Shown here piece by piece: positions 32,354 to 44,516 of a stretch of DNA of 64,000 nucleotides. Both the position numbers and the translations under genes were made by a program. Positions within the stretch are counted from its first letter, which is position 1. The number at the start of each line of letters is the position of its first letter. The notes under the pieces are model-generated. The model was not told the origin of the DNA. It saw only the letters and a program-made list of their open reading frames with translations, and made no database searches. The stretch comes from Blastocladiella emersonii ATCC 22665 (Eukaryota > Blastocladiomycota > Blastocladiomycetes > Blastocladiales > Blastocladiaceae), in the NCBI GenBank assembly GCA_025594325.1, contig JANHCV010000007.1:1612001-1676000 (forward strand), given 5' to 3'.

Positions 32354-35300
32354 TCATCCGCGCCGCTTGCGCAGCTTGGCCGTAGCAGCCGGCGCCGACG
32401 TCGCGGCGGGCGGCGGTGCGGGAGCAGGTGCAGCTGCACGCGACGGGTTGGTGCGCCGGGGCCGCTGATGCTGCTGGGCAAGCACCGGCGGCGGGGGAAG
32501 CGGTGCGGCCAGGACCGGCGTCGACGGGACCGCGGCGATCTTGGCGACAACGGGCGCAACGGGCTCGGCGGCAAACGGGTCCGCGACGTGCTCGGACGAC
32601 AGCACGCGGACCTTGTTGCGACGGACGGGCGAGGCGCGCAGCGGGCGCTTGGGCGAGGCGCCGAACGCGAACGGGTCGCCGCTCGACTGCGACGTGTTGA
32701 CCGACTCGACCGTCGCGAGCCCGCGCCCGGTCCCGTTCCCGCTCGCGGCGCGCGACAAGGACTTGTCGACGTCGCCGAGCGTTCCCGACACGCTAATGTG
32801 CGCTGGGTGCTGCAGGGGCAGGCACGGCGGGGCCGGGAGCGCGAGCCTCCCGCCGGCGCCCTGGCCGGTCCACTGCTGCTGCTGCTGCGTCGCCCACTGC
32901 GTGGTCCCGTTGCTCGCGGCGGTCGCCGTCAGGAGCTGCTGCTGGTGCTGCCGCTGCACCTGCGCCTGCGCGTTGAGCTGCTGCTGGATCTCGTCCTGCT
33001 GCTCCTGCACGTCGCGGATTGCGCGCCCGAGGTCGGCCGTCTTGGCGTCTACCTCGCCGCGCAGCGCCGTGACCGAAGTCGCGAGGTCGGTGAGCAGCGC
33101 CGCGAGCGTGTCGTGGTTGGCCCGGTGCGCCGACTCGGCCTGATCGCGCGACTCGCGGACCGCCGTATCGACCAGGCGCGCGCCCTAGGCACACGATTCG
33201 CGTCAGCACGGGAGGGCGAAGGCAGGCGAGCACCCGATTGTACCTGCTTGTGCGACGACACGAGCTGCTCGAGCCCGGCGTTGAGCTGCGTCTCGAGCCG
33301 CGTCATGCGCTCGACCCACGCCGTGCCGAGCGACTTGACCATGGCCTCGACGAGCGCGCCCGACGCCGCGAGCCGGTTCACGTCGGCTGCCGCCTTGGCC
33401 TGTGCGTCCGTGAGGGACTGGGCGAGTGCGTCGACTCGCTACATTCGTTGGGGCCCGAGTCAGTCTTCATCCCGCACACGAAGCCTCAAAGACCGTACCT
33501 GCTTGACCGCCTGCACCTCGCCGTGGTGCTCGGCCGTCCGCGCCGCGAGCTGCGCGACCGCGTCCGCTGCTTGCTCGCGGCCCTCGCGCACCGCCTGCGC
33601 GACGCCCGCGATCCCGTCGCGCACTCCGTCGAGCCGCTCGCCAGCATACGCGCGGTCAGCCGACGCCCTCTCGCGCGCCTCGGCGTACCACGCGGCGGCG
33701 TGCTCGGCCCCCGCCTCGACCGCCGCGCGCACGAGCGGGATCTCGGCCGCGATCCCGGCCACGCGCTCGTCCATGATCCGGCGCGTCTCGTCGCGCTCCG
33801 CGGCCGCCAAATCGCGCTCGAGCGTGCGCGCCGCGAGAGCGCCCTCGGCCTCGGCGAGCCTGCCCGCGAGATCGCGGACCTCGGCCGCGCTCGCGTCGCA
33901 CGCGGTCTGCGCGCGGTGGAGCTCCTCACCGACTCGGCTATCGAGCGCTGCGATCCGGCCCACGACGCGCGCCTCACCGTCAGCCGTGCGCGCGGCGTCT
34001 TCCGCGAACGCGGCGCGGATCGCCTGCTCGAGGTGCGTGCATACGCCCTCGGCGGCGCCATCGACGTGCCCACCGACGGTTGCGGCGTACGCGGCCACGC
34101 GCGCGTCGATCCCCGCCACGGCGTCTGCGAGCCCGCCCGTGCGCGACTCGACGGCGCGGCACACGGTGTCGGCGGACCCGGCGATCCGCGCGCCGAGGTC
34201 GCCGACCACGCGGTCGAGCGCGTGCCGCTCCAGCCCACGCAGCTGCGCCGACCGCGCGGCGATCGAGGCTGCGAGCGACTCGGCGTGCGCGGCCATGGTG
34301 GCGTGTGCCGACGCGGCGAGGTCGCGCGCGCGGGCCAGGTCGGTGAGCGAGTCCCACAGCTGCGGCGACCCGGCGTCATCATCTCCGTTGTCGTCGTCGA
34401 ATGCGGACGGCTCGGTGTGCCGCGCGCGCTTGTCGGGCCCGTGGTGGTGCGCGGCGGCAGCACCGTCCTCGTCGTCGGTCGCGTACCGCTTGCCGCGCGA
34501 CACGGGCCGCTGCGGGTCGGTCGCCGCGCCCTGGCTTCCGCCCGCGTCCTCCTCGGGGATCGGCGTCAGGACCGCGGGCCCGCGCGGCGTGTACGCGGAC
34601 ACGGGGATCGACTCGACGGCGTCGGCGAACGCGACCATGGTCGGCGAGGGCGACGGGGAGCCGCTGCCGTCGGGCACGGCGTAGTCGGGGCCTGTGGTTG
34701 TGGTGGCGGGCGAGGGTGGCGGCGGGGGCGGTGCGCGCGCCGGGGGCGGTGCGCGCGCCGGGGGCGGTGCGCGCGCCGGGGTCGGCGGAGAAGTAGAGGG
34801 CCGAACGGGCGTGGTCGCCGCCGACTCGGACGACGGGTGCTGCGGCGGCGTCGGGACCTGCTGCCGCTCGTCGCCGAATTGGCGGTGTTGGTGCTGCTGC
34901 GGCTGCGGCTGAGGCTGAGGGGGCGACGGGGCCTGCTGTTGGATCGGCGGGCGCGGCGGCGATGGGACAGCGGCCGGCGCAGGACTCGGCGCCGCGCCCG
35001 CTCCGCTGTGCGACGACGCAAGCGCGTTCGCCACCACCGCGGGCCCGATCACGCCCATGGCGTGCTGCTGCTTGTGCTGCTGGTGCAGCTGCTGGACGTG
35101 GCGGCGGGCCCACGACTGCTGCTGCGCGGCGACGGCGCCGCCTGGACCCGTCCCTGCCCCCGCGGCGCTCGCGCCCGAGCCCGCAGGTGCCGCCGCCGCG
35201 CCCACGGCGCGCGGGCCGTAGACGGTCCACGCGACGCCCTGCGGACGGCCTGCGCGCGGGAACGGCTGGCCGAACGCGGTGGGCGGCAGGCTGAGCACGG

Positions 35301-35457
35301 GCTCGGCGGTTGCGGGGCGCGTGATGGACGGCGTCGAGGGTTCCGACGGCGCGGGGGTCGGCGGCGCGGGGGCCGTCGTGGTCGCGGGCGCGCGAGCGGG
35401 CGGGTGCCCACTGCCGCCGTGGTGATGGTGATGATGGTGCGGTTGTTGGTTATCCAT
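32354..35457 (-). CDS. Pro-rich, coiled-coil protein of unknown function
   Basis: Exons 33499-35457, 33244-33438 and 32354-33184; introns of 60 nt (GTACGG...TAG) and 59 nt (GTACAA...TAG), all in frame; 994 residues. ATG 35457 gives MDNQQP followed by a seven-His run. Residues 1-340 are Pro/Ala-rich with Gln runs and a three-fold ARAPPP repeat. Residues about 370-780 form long, Ala/Glu/Arg-rich coiled coil (heptads such as VRDLAGRLAEAEGALAARTLERDLAAAERDE). The tail is low complexity with basic KLRKRRG at the end, a possible nuclear signal. No family is recognised. It lies just downstream of, and in the same orientation as, the pseudokinesin gene; partnership with it is conceivable but only positional. 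Confidence 0.7.
34724..34777 (-). repeat. Three perfect 18-bp tandem units
   Basis: 34724-34741, 34742-34759 and 34760-34777 are identical and encode repeated Ala-Arg-Ala-Pro-Pro-Pro in the N-terminal half of the coiled-coil protein. Confidence 0.9.
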
Positions 35458-35818
35458 ACGGGCTAAGATACATGGTCGCGCGGCAGGCGGGCGGAGAGAG
35501 GGAGGCCGCGTCGCGACGCGACGTCGTTGATCAGATCGTTCATCACGGAGATGAGCGCGAGACACTTCTCCGCGCGATGAGTCAGCGAGCGAGTCAAGCA
35601 GCGGTGGTGGAACACGATACGATTAAATAGCCCGAGCACAGGTGCTCGAGAAGAGAGGGACAAAACGGTGGCGGCGATGCGAGGCCTACTGCGACGAGCT
35701 CTTGGTGATACCGAAACTCGGCGGCGGCTGCTGGAGATAGTCGAGCGCGCTCGCGAGCCGCTACACGATCGCAGACGCGTGTCAGTGAGGTCACACACCG
35801 CGCGACGAGTTGGGGTCG
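35458..35818. other. Intergenic region upstream of the coiled-coil gene
   Basis: 361 bp, presumably the promoter of the gene starting at 35457 and the 3' UTR of the pseudokinesin gene. A TATTTAA word occurs on the minus strand near 35630. No gene seen. Confidence 0.45.
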
Positions 35819-38800
35819 TCAAGCGCCGCGACGTACCGTGATGTTCTGGGCGGGCGTCTCGACGATCGCGATCATGGACGCCTGCGCGGGCCCGAGCCGC
35901 CGCTTGCTGCGGGTGACCGTGGACGTGACCGGCGAGGCCGTGACCGCCGCGTACGTGGGCGACGGCGGCGGCTGACTGGCTGCCGCGGCCGCCTTCTTGC
36001 TCGCGGCCGTCTCCCGCTTCTGCTTCTTGGCCGGTGGCGGGTGCAGCGCCGCGTCACCGCCGTCCGCCCTGGACGACGATGACGACGCGCCGTTGCTCGC
36101 CGCAGCTGGTGGCTCGGCGTCGACCTTGGCCTTGCTCGCCGCCCGCTTGCGCGGGTTGGCCGCCACCGCCGCGGTCTCCTCAACGTTCTCGGCCTCGGCC
36201 TCAGCCTCCTCGGCAGCCTTTCGCCGCCGCGTCGTGACCGTGGGCTTCGGTTTGGCGGCGGCCGCGGCCGCGGCGTTGGCAGCGGCAGTGGCCGCAGCAG
36301 CAGCAGCAGCAGCGGCGGCCGCGGCGGCGGCGGCGGCCTTGGTCGGCCGGCCGCGCTTCTTGGGCGCGGGCGAGGGTTCGGGCTCCTCAGGCTCAACCTC
36401 CTCCTCCTCCTCCTCGGACTGCGACTCGGACTCGGGCTCCGGAGTGGTAGCTTTGCGCGGGCGGCCGGGCTTGCGCTTCACCTGCGCCGCCGCCGGGTCG
36501 GTCGAGTTCTTGCGCGGGCGGCCGGGCCCACGCTTCGCCGGAACCGGCGCGGGCGGTTCTGGCTCCGGCTCCGGCTCCGGCTCGGGCTCGGGCGCAGCAC
36601 GAGCAGCCTTGCCGCGGCCCGTGCGCGACGCGGGGCCCGGCTTGCCGTTGGCGGCGGGCGCAGCGGGCGCGACGGCGACAACGTCCTCCTCCTCCTCGTC
36701 GCGGTCGGCCACGTTGTTGTCGTCGTCGGTGCTGGTGGTAACCAGCTTGGAGTACCTGAGGCGGGTGGCGGGGTCGAGGACGTTGCGGCGCGACCGGGTC
36801 GAGGCCGCCGTGGGCGCGGGTTTTGGCTTCGGCTTCGGCTTCGCCCTCTGCTTCGGCGCAGCTGCAGGCAGGTCCGACGGCACATCGCTGAGCTCGCTGT
36901 CGAGGTCGAGGTTGTCGTGCCCGTTGGCGGCCGCGGGGGACGGCGCGGGCGCGGTTATGACGTGGCGGGACGAGGATGAGGACGACGACGACGATGCAGC
37001 GGTCCCGTTGACGGCGGCGGCGGCGGGCTTGGCCTTGCCCTTACCCGTCGTTGGCGCGGGCGCGGGCGGCTCGTCCTCGGACATGGGCTCGGCGCCGTCA
37101 ACCTCGCCGCCGTCCGTCTCGGCGGCCCCCATGGCCTTGGCGTACGACCGCTTAGGCGGGCGGGGCGGCGAAGCGGGCGCAGCGGGCAGCGGCGCGGCCT
37201 TCTTACTGCCGGCGCGGGGCGCCGCGTTGATCTCGACCGTGATCTCGGCCGACCCGGGCCGCTTAGGCCGGGGGTCCGCCGACGCCGCAGCGGGCGCGAC
37301 AGCAGCCGCGGTGCCCGGGACCGGGAACCCGATCTCGGCGAGGGTCGCGCGGACCTCGGCGAGCTGGTCGCGGGCCCGACGCGCGTCGTCGGCAGCAGAC
37401 CGCTCAGCGGCGCGTGATACCTCGACCTCCTTCGCCAACCGCGCCACGTCGTCGCGCGCGGACCGGAGATCAGCACGGAGGGCGTCGAGGTCGGGGCGCG
37501 TGATGAGCGGCGGCGAGCCAGGCCGTGCGCGCGCGGTAGCGGCGTTGAGGTCGGCCTCGAGCTCGTTGACGCGGTCGGCGAGCCGGTCAACGTCACGTTT
37601 CGCGTCGGCGAGCTCGGCGCGGGTGCGGTCGGCGTTGGCGACACGCGTACGAAGGTCCGCGACCTGGTCGCGTGCGGCGCGGAGGTCGTGGTTGGCGCGG
37701 TCGCGGTCGGCGGCGACGGCCGCGAGGTCGTCCTGCATGCGCTGGGCCTCGATGCGCGCGGCGCGTTTCGCGTCGGCGACCTCGGCGCGGAGCCGCGCGG
37801 CCAGCGAGTGGTCGTTGGCGGCCGCGGCGGCGGCGTTGACGAGGTCCGCGACGCGCGTCTCGAGGGTGTGCTCGCGGGCGCGCGCGGCGTTGAGCTCGGC
37901 CTGGAGCCGCGTAGCCGTGGCACTGGTCGCGGTGTGCTGGCGCAGGAGGTCGTCGGCGCGGGCGGCAGCAGCCTGGGCATCGTCGCGGGCGCGGGCGAGG
38001 TCCTGCTCGAGTGCAGCGACGCGGTCGCGCGCGTCGTCGAGGTCCTGGCGGAGGAGCTCAGCGGCGGCGCCGGCGTTACCGCGGAGCTGCGCGACCTCGT
38101 TGGTGCGGAGCTCGAGCGCGACCTCGGCGCGGCGGAGCTTGGTCTCGGCGGCGCGCAGCTGGTCCTCGGCGTCGCGGCGCTCCTGGTCGGCCGCCTGGAC
38201 ACGCTTCTCGAGGTCGTGCGTGGTGCGGGTCGCCGCCTCGTGGTTGGCGGCAAGGCGCTTGTTCTCGGTCTCGAGCTTGGCCATATCGAGCGCGAGCACG
38301 CGCTTCGCGGCCTGCACCTGGCTCAGCTCCTCGGCGAGCTCGATCTCGCGGCGCGCGCGTTCCGCGAGGTCCTTGTCGGCGGGGGACCCGGCGGCGGCGG
38401 CGGTGCGGCGGGACGAGGCGCGGAGGGCGTCAGCTTCCTTGCGCGCGGTCTCAGCGTGCGCGACGGCGCGCTCGACGGTGCGCTCGAGCTCGGCCTTGTC
38501 GGTGGCGAGGGCGCGCGCCTTGGCGGCCTCGCGGTCGAGGTCAAGCTCGAGCTTGAGGTTGCGGTCGCGGAGGGACTCGATAGTCTCCGCGAGCTGCTTG
38601 CGGTCGGCGCGCGCCGCGTCGCGGGCGGCCGTCGCCGCGTCCTCGGCGGCCATGACCTGCTGCTCGGCGAGCGTGTTGGCGTTATCGACGGCGACCTCGA
38701 GCGCGGCGATCTGCGCCTTGGCCGACGCGAGCTGCGTCTGCAGAGACTCGAGCTCGGCCGCGTGCTTCTCGGCGTCGGTCAGGTTGCGCACCACCTCGTC

Positions 38801-40996
38801 GCTGAACATGGCGTTCTCGGTCTCGAGGTCCGCGATGCGCGCCTTGAGCGCCTTGCGCTCGGCCGCGTGCTTGGCCGCGACCTGCGTGCGCTGCGCGGCC
38901 GTCGCCTCGAGCGCGCCGCGGAGCCGCTGGACGAGCGTCTTGAGGTTGCGCGTCTCGGCGGCGGCGGGCGCGAGCACGCGGTACCGCTCGACGAGCTCGG
39001 CGTGGCGCGTCTCGGCGGCGTGGACCTGCGCGGCGAGCGCCGCGTTGCGCTCGGTCTCGCGGTGGAGCGCAGTCAGCAACTCGGCGCGGTGCGTGTCGAG
39101 CTCGGCGGCGGCGTCGCGGGCGAACGTCACCTGGGCATTGAGCTCGCGCGCGTTCCAGTCGAGGTGCTCGGCGGTGCCGATGGCCTCGGCGCGGGACCGG
39201 CGCAGCTCCTCGATCTCGACGTGCAGGCGGTCGATGTCCATGTCGCGGCCGGTGAGGGCGAGCTCGTGCGTGATGATGGCGAGGTCGCGGTCGCGCAGCT
39301 GCCGCTGGAGCTCGTCGCGCTCGCGGCGCAGGGTCTCGAGCTCAGCAGCGTCGGCGGGCGCTGGAGCAGCGAAGGCCTCGGCAAGAGCAGCGCGTGCGGC
39401 ATCGGCGTCGGCCTGACACGCGGCGGCGTGCTCGAGGGCCTCGTCGCGGGCGCGGATCGCGACGCCGACCGAGTACTCGTGGCGCTCGCACTCGGCCTCG
39501 AGGGCGGCGATGCGCGCCTCGTCCTCGGCGTTGCGGTCGGGGATCGCGGCGGCGGCCTCGGCGAGGGCGGTCGCGACGGCGCCCTCGACGGCGGCTGCGG
39601 TAGCCGCCGCAGCCGCGACGTTGACGGCGTGCGTGGTGGCGATCGTGTGCGCGGTGACGGACGAGAGGGGCATGGGGAGGGTATGGAGGACCTTGATGCG
39701 TCGGAGGAGGTCGCCGAGGCGGAGCATGTCGACGCACTCGGGCGACTCCATGGCGACCTCGAGCAGCCACAGCGACGCGCAGTTATCGGAGAGGTACGGG
39801 AACGCGAGCGAGGTGAGCGGGCACGCCTCGGGGCACAGGTCGGCGCCGAGGGGCAGGCCGGCGAGGTTCGCGATGAGCTCCTCGAGCTTGGGGAACGAGT
39901 GCATGAGGTGCGACGCGTGGTGCGGCGGTTGGCCGGTGGGCGCCCCAAAATCGAGGCCGGGCAGGCCCGCGGTCGGCAGCGGCACATAGTACCCGAGGTC
40001 CGCGAGGCAGAACCGCGACACGATGTCGCGGCCGCCGATGGTGCCCTCGAGGCGCAGCAGGAGGAAGAAGGGCACCTCGACGGGACGGCTCGACAGCATG
40101 ACGAGGTCGGCGAGCGAGGAGACCTCGACAAAGTCCGGGTCGAGCTGCCCGAACACGGGGTCGTACTGGACGGGCTCCTTGGTGTGCAGGTTGATGCACG
40201 CCGTGTCGGTGACGCTCATCAGGCTAACAATCGTGTTGCGTCGGACGGGTTAACCGCGATCCAATCCGAGTACCGGTGGCGAACGTACGCGAAGAGGATG
40301 CGCAGCGAGTCGGGCTCGGCGACCTCGTCGAGGTAATGCGCGAGCCGCTCGAGGGTCATGTGGGCAATGTCGTTGCCGCGGGTGGCGGGGTTGCGCATGT
40401 TGACGGTGAAGACAGCGGTGCTGAAGCCGTCGAGCAGGCCGCGGAGCTGCTCGTCGATCTTGCACTGCACGAACAGGTTCTCGAGCGTGTTGGGCTCGGC
40501 GGGGAGCATCGTGGCGCCGTCAATGGGCGACCGGACCGCCGGCATGTTGACGTAGGGCGAGATCTGGACGTGGTCGAAAAAGTACTTTCTGCGGGTCGAG
40601 GGCGTCAGCACACGGCATGCCGTCGCGGGATCGGGAGAGAGCGGTTAACGTACTTGTCGTTGTCCTTGGCCGGCTTCTCGCCTGGACACACACACGCGCA
40701 GCACGAACGCCGATCCGATCGTTAGCCTCCATCCATCCCTCCGCTTGACACCAACCTGAACGCGTACCCTTGCCGCCCCCGCCCGAGTGCGCGCGCGTGT
40801 GCTTGTTCTTGTGGACGATGCCGCGCGAGCTGCCGCGCATCACGCTGCACTGGGTGCCGGCGACGTTGTCGATGAGCAGGCCGGTGCGGTGCGTGAGGAC
40901 GTTGATGCCGGTCACGGCCGGCGCCGTCGCCGCCCGCGCCAGCGACGTTGGCGACGCCATCGTGTCCACACACGAAAGGTTGCGCTCCGATGCCAT
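35819..40996 (-). CDS. Kinesin-like pseudomotor with long coiled coil and AT-hook tail
   Basis: Exons 40768-40996, 40654-40681 (28 nt), 40274-40588 and 35819-40223; introns 86, 65 and 50 nt (GTACGC, GTACGT, GTACTC). Spliced length 1658 residues. Residues about 15-400 follow the order of a kinesin motor: KKYFFDHV (FxFDxVF strand), LRGLLDGFSTAVFTV (the strand before the P-loop), MLSSRPVEVPFFLLLRLEG (SSRSH switch I region), SRFCLADLG (NLVDLAG switch II region), then LEELIANLAG, PLTSL and a final LRLGDLLRRIKVLH helix. The P-loop GQTGSGKT is replaced by NMRNPATRGN and the switch residues are lost, so nucleotide hydrolysis is unlikely. About 680 residues of coiled coil follow. The tail has three AT-hook cores (PGRPRK twice, RGRPTK), an Ala run and acidic/basic tracts. 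Start chosen at MASERN; the last exon carries most of the protein. Confidence 0.65.
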
Positions 40997-41349
40997 CGGG
41001 GATGGTGGTTGATGGATGATGAGCTCAGGCCGCGGCGGTGCGTCGATGCATGTGGGGGGCCGGGCCGCGTGGGGGGTGGGTCGTCGATGCGTTGCGTTGC
41101 GTTGCGTTGCAGGGAGTCGGTGGAGCGCTCGCGCGCCGTGCGTTGCGAGGGCCGTGTGGGAGGGGAGCCGCGGGAAAGGAGGCCGAGACCGCCGGCCGCC
41201 GCCGCGCGCGGCAACCAACGCTCCGCGCTGCGAAGCCGCGAGGCGATCCGCGGCCGCATCCACGCCCCGTCACCTGACGTATCCGCATAACAGGGGTGAT
41301 ACAGGCCTAATTAAAATTGCGATTGCAGATACTACCTCTCCTCTCCCTC
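40997..41349. other. Intergenic region with GTTGC pentanucleotide repeat
   Basis: 353 bp between the pseudokinesin start and the importin stop. It contains four tandem GTTGC units at 41091-41110. The 41290-41340 part is AT-richer and probably importin 3' UTR. No gene. Confidence 0.5.
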
Positions 41350-44282
41350 TCAAGAGCTCTTGGAATTACTCGTCCCGAGCAGCGGCGCGAGCTCCTCGAC
41401 GAGCTCCGCGGGGAGGACCGCCGTGAGCGCGTTCATCCCGCCGAGCTGCGCGGCCAGCACCCCGATCTGCTCGCGGATGTACGCCGCGAGGGAGACGGCG
41501 TGGACCGCGTCGCTGCGCATCACGTCGCGGCGGCGCGTCGCCTCGGCCGCCTCCTCGTCGTCCTCGAGCCCGTAGTCGGACGCCTCCATGCGCCAGTACA
41601 GCGGCGCGTCGCCCGCCTCGTTCTCGCTGACCTCGTGCAGGATCTCGGTCCACACCGCCGCGACGGCCACCAGGTGCTGCGGCGACAGCGGGACCAGGCG
41701 GGTGAGGGCGAGTGCGCTCAGCTTGCGCTGGCTCGGGTGGCCGATGTGGTCCCACAGGTCGAGCCACACGGGGAAGAGTGCGGCGAAGACGTCGGGGCCG
41801 CCGACCAAAGACACGAACTGGGACGGGTCCGTGATGGCCACGGCGCGCGCCAGGACGGCCACGAACGCGACCAGGGCCAGCGTGTGGTCCTACAAATCGT
41901 GGCGCAGGAGCGTTAGCGCCGCTGGACTCGCGAACCTCGGAGACAACGTACGTGTTTGCTGACCAGGCCGTGGACCAGGCGCGGCACGACCTGCGACTGC
42001 GCCATGAGGTTGAGCGCGTCTGCTCCGCCGGTAATCAGGAACGTCTCGAGGACGCGCGTGACGATCGCCGACGCCTGCGGGCGCATCGGCGCGAGCCCGC
42101 CTGCCCTTGCCTGCGCGTCAGGGACGCCGCCGAGGAGCTGGAGGAGCTGCGCCATGGCGGGCGCGCCGATACTCGCCATGGTGCTGCGGGCGTCGAGGAA
42201 CAGGTACGACTGGACGATCCCGAGCACGGTGCGGAGGGACTCGGACCCGGTCTCCATGAGCGGCGGGACGAGCGGGAGGAGCGCGCCCAGATCGCCGAGC
42301 GTCTGCGCGTGCTGCAGGAGCGAGTGCCACAGGAGCAGGGCGTCCTCGAGGAGGTACAGGGCGGCGGGCGACCCGGCGACGCACGCGACGCCGAGCAGCG
42401 GCACCGCGATCGGCTGCAGGTGCACCGAGTGCCCGCGCAGCGACACGGCGAGCTTGCGCAGCATGACAAGCAGCGTGGCCTGGAACAGGGGCTCGTCCTG
42501 GGCCTCGTCCCACAGCGACGGGACAAACTCGGCGACGGCGGGCGCGAAGGCGGCCACCTGGGTGTCGAACCGCTCGATGATGACCGAGATGCAGTTGACG
42601 ACCTTGGTCTTGAGGTCAAACTCGTCGAGGGCGCCGAGCAGCCTCAGGAGCTGCTCCATGAGCGCGGGCATGTACGGCGCAATGTCCTCGACGACGAGCT
42701 CCCACTCGTCGACGCAGAACCGCAGCGCGTCGACGGCCGCGAGCTGCACCACGGGGTGCTGGGCGGGGACCAGCAGCTCGCGCGCGAGCGCCTCGTACAC
42801 GGCGGGCCGCGCGGTCTTGGGCGTGTTGTTGATGAAGGCGGCGATCGCGAGGCACACGGTGCGTGCGACGAGCGGGGCCTCGGGGCCGAGCGCGCGGCGC
42901 GCCCACGGCATGAGGAACTCGGTGAAGAGCGGGGCAAAGGGGACGAGCCGGTGCAGGCGGTCGGCCGAGTCGTTGACGGCGGTCAGGACGGCGAGCATGG
43001 CGCGGGCATCGCCGGCGAGCTGCATCGAGGTGACGGCCTGCAGCATGGCGAGGACCGAGGGCACCACGGCGGCCTCGTAGTTGAGAATCAGGTCCATGAC
43101 GAGGCGCGCGGCGCACCCGCGCACGCGGTACTCCCAGTGGTCGTTGTCCTCGTCGAGGACCCACGCGTACGGCTCGGCGTGGATTGCACGTACGTCCGCG
43201 TCCGAGAAGCGCAGGTAGTGCTCGACGAGGACCGCCGTCAGGCCGCGCGCGAAATCGGGGGTCACCATGGCGCGCAGGGCGGCCCACTGCGCGGGCGCCT
43301 CGTCGGGCGACGACGGGTGCAGCGTGCCCGTCGCCTCCTGGACCGTGAACTGGCCCGTGAACCGGATCAGCTGCTTGAGGACGTGCAGCGCCTGCAGCAG
43401 GACCTTTTCGGGGATCGCGTCCGACTTTGCGGCCACAGCCTGCGAGTACCACTGCACGAGGGCGGGGGTGCCCGGGTACGTCAGCCACGGCAGGCCGCGG
43501 TATTCCTGGAGGTCGATGGCGAGCTTGCCGAGGTTGGTGACAATCTTGGCGTGGCCGGCGGCGTAGTAGGCGCCAAGGTAGGTCGAGAGGTTGGCGAGGA
43601 ACGCGGCGGCCGAGTTGCTGGCGGCCACGTCCGGGGTCGCGAAGACGAGCAGCTTGCGGATGCACTTGACGGCGTAGAGGGCCGTGTTGAGGCGGTGGAG
43701 GTCGCCGGGCTGCGCGGCGCACTCGGCGAACAGGGCGACGATGCCGTCGAGCACGTGCGGGGCGATCTCGGCGACGTGCTTGCGCGAGGCGCCGATCTTG
43801 ACCGAGACGAGGGCCTTGACGACGTGGTGCAGGGCGATGAGGGCGCGCTCGCGCAGGTCGCCCGGCGTGGCGGGGCTCTCGATGAGGGCGAACAGGTCGG
43901 CGAGGACGGACGGCCACTCGGCGGGGAAGTCGAGGCGCGCCATCTTGGCAATGGCGACGGCGACCTGGGCGAGCATGGCGCGGTCGGGCTCGTGCAGCAT
44001 GTCGAGGGCGCGCGCGCGGATCGCCGCCTTCTCGTCGTGCCCGATGCACCCGCGCGGCCCGCGCCGCCAGTGCCGCTCGATGCCCGCGCGCAGGCACCGC
44101 ACCGCCATCCAGCGTGCCGTGGGGGAGACGGCGTCGCGCTGGAAGAAGACGGCCTGCAGCCGCGCGTGGAACCCGGGCACCGCCTCGGCGCGCTTCAGGG
44201 CGGCCTCGGCGTCGCGCAGCACGCCCGCGTCCTGGCTGCACAGCCGCTCGAGCAGGCCGACGAGGGCGGCCGTGTCGTCCAT
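41350..44282 (-). CDS. KAP120: Importin-11/Kap120-family karyopherin beta
   Basis: Exons 41952-44282 and 41350-41889; intron 41890-41951 (62 nt, GTACGT, CTAAC-like branch, TGTAG) joins VSKH to DHTLALVAF. 956 residues, near the usual importin-11 length. The importin-N region has the family pattern CLRAGIERHWRR, EKAAIRARALDMLHEP and VAIAKMARLDFPAEWPSVL; the rest is HEAT repeats. Importin-11/Kap120 imports ribosomal and ribosome-assembly cargo and ubiquitin-conjugating enzymes, depending on species. Divergent from the AP-3 delta gene across 234 bp. Confidence 0.9.
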
Positions 44283-44516
44283 GGTTGTTGTGTGCGTGGG
44301 TGAGTGTAGAGGGGAGAGCGAGCGGTCCGTGTGCGAACAGCAGAGAGGGAGAGAAGAGAGACACTTTTATTTTCGGTGAGTCGACACGTGCGGGTTGCCC
44401 TCGCCCTCTCGCCACCGTTTCCGCCGCGGTCGCTGAGCCTGGCCCTCCTCCCTCCCCCTCCTTCAAAGTAACACGCGCCAGACTACGCGCAACGAACCGA
44501 ATGCATTCCACCCGAC
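44283..44516. promoter_or_regulatory. Bidirectional promoter region, importin / AP-3 delta
   Basis: Only 234 bp separate the two divergent start codons, so the promoters must overlap or abut. It includes a purine-rich GAGAGGGAGAGAAGAG tract at 44343-44360. No TATA box seen. Confidence 0.55.

Noticed and set aside
35997-39416. 1139-codon plus-strand frame of Ser/Ala/Arg, and another of 882 codons at 37688-40336
   Set aside because: Both mirror the Ala/Glu/Arg-rich coiled coil of the minus-strand pseudokinesin gene; composition is that of antisense coiled-coil codons, with no independent features.
40219-40221. Bicistronic overlap (TGATG) between two genes at 40219
   Set aside because: A 50-nt GTACTC...TAG intron fuses both frames into one protein with a continuous kinesin-like fold order, which is far more likely in a eukaryote.
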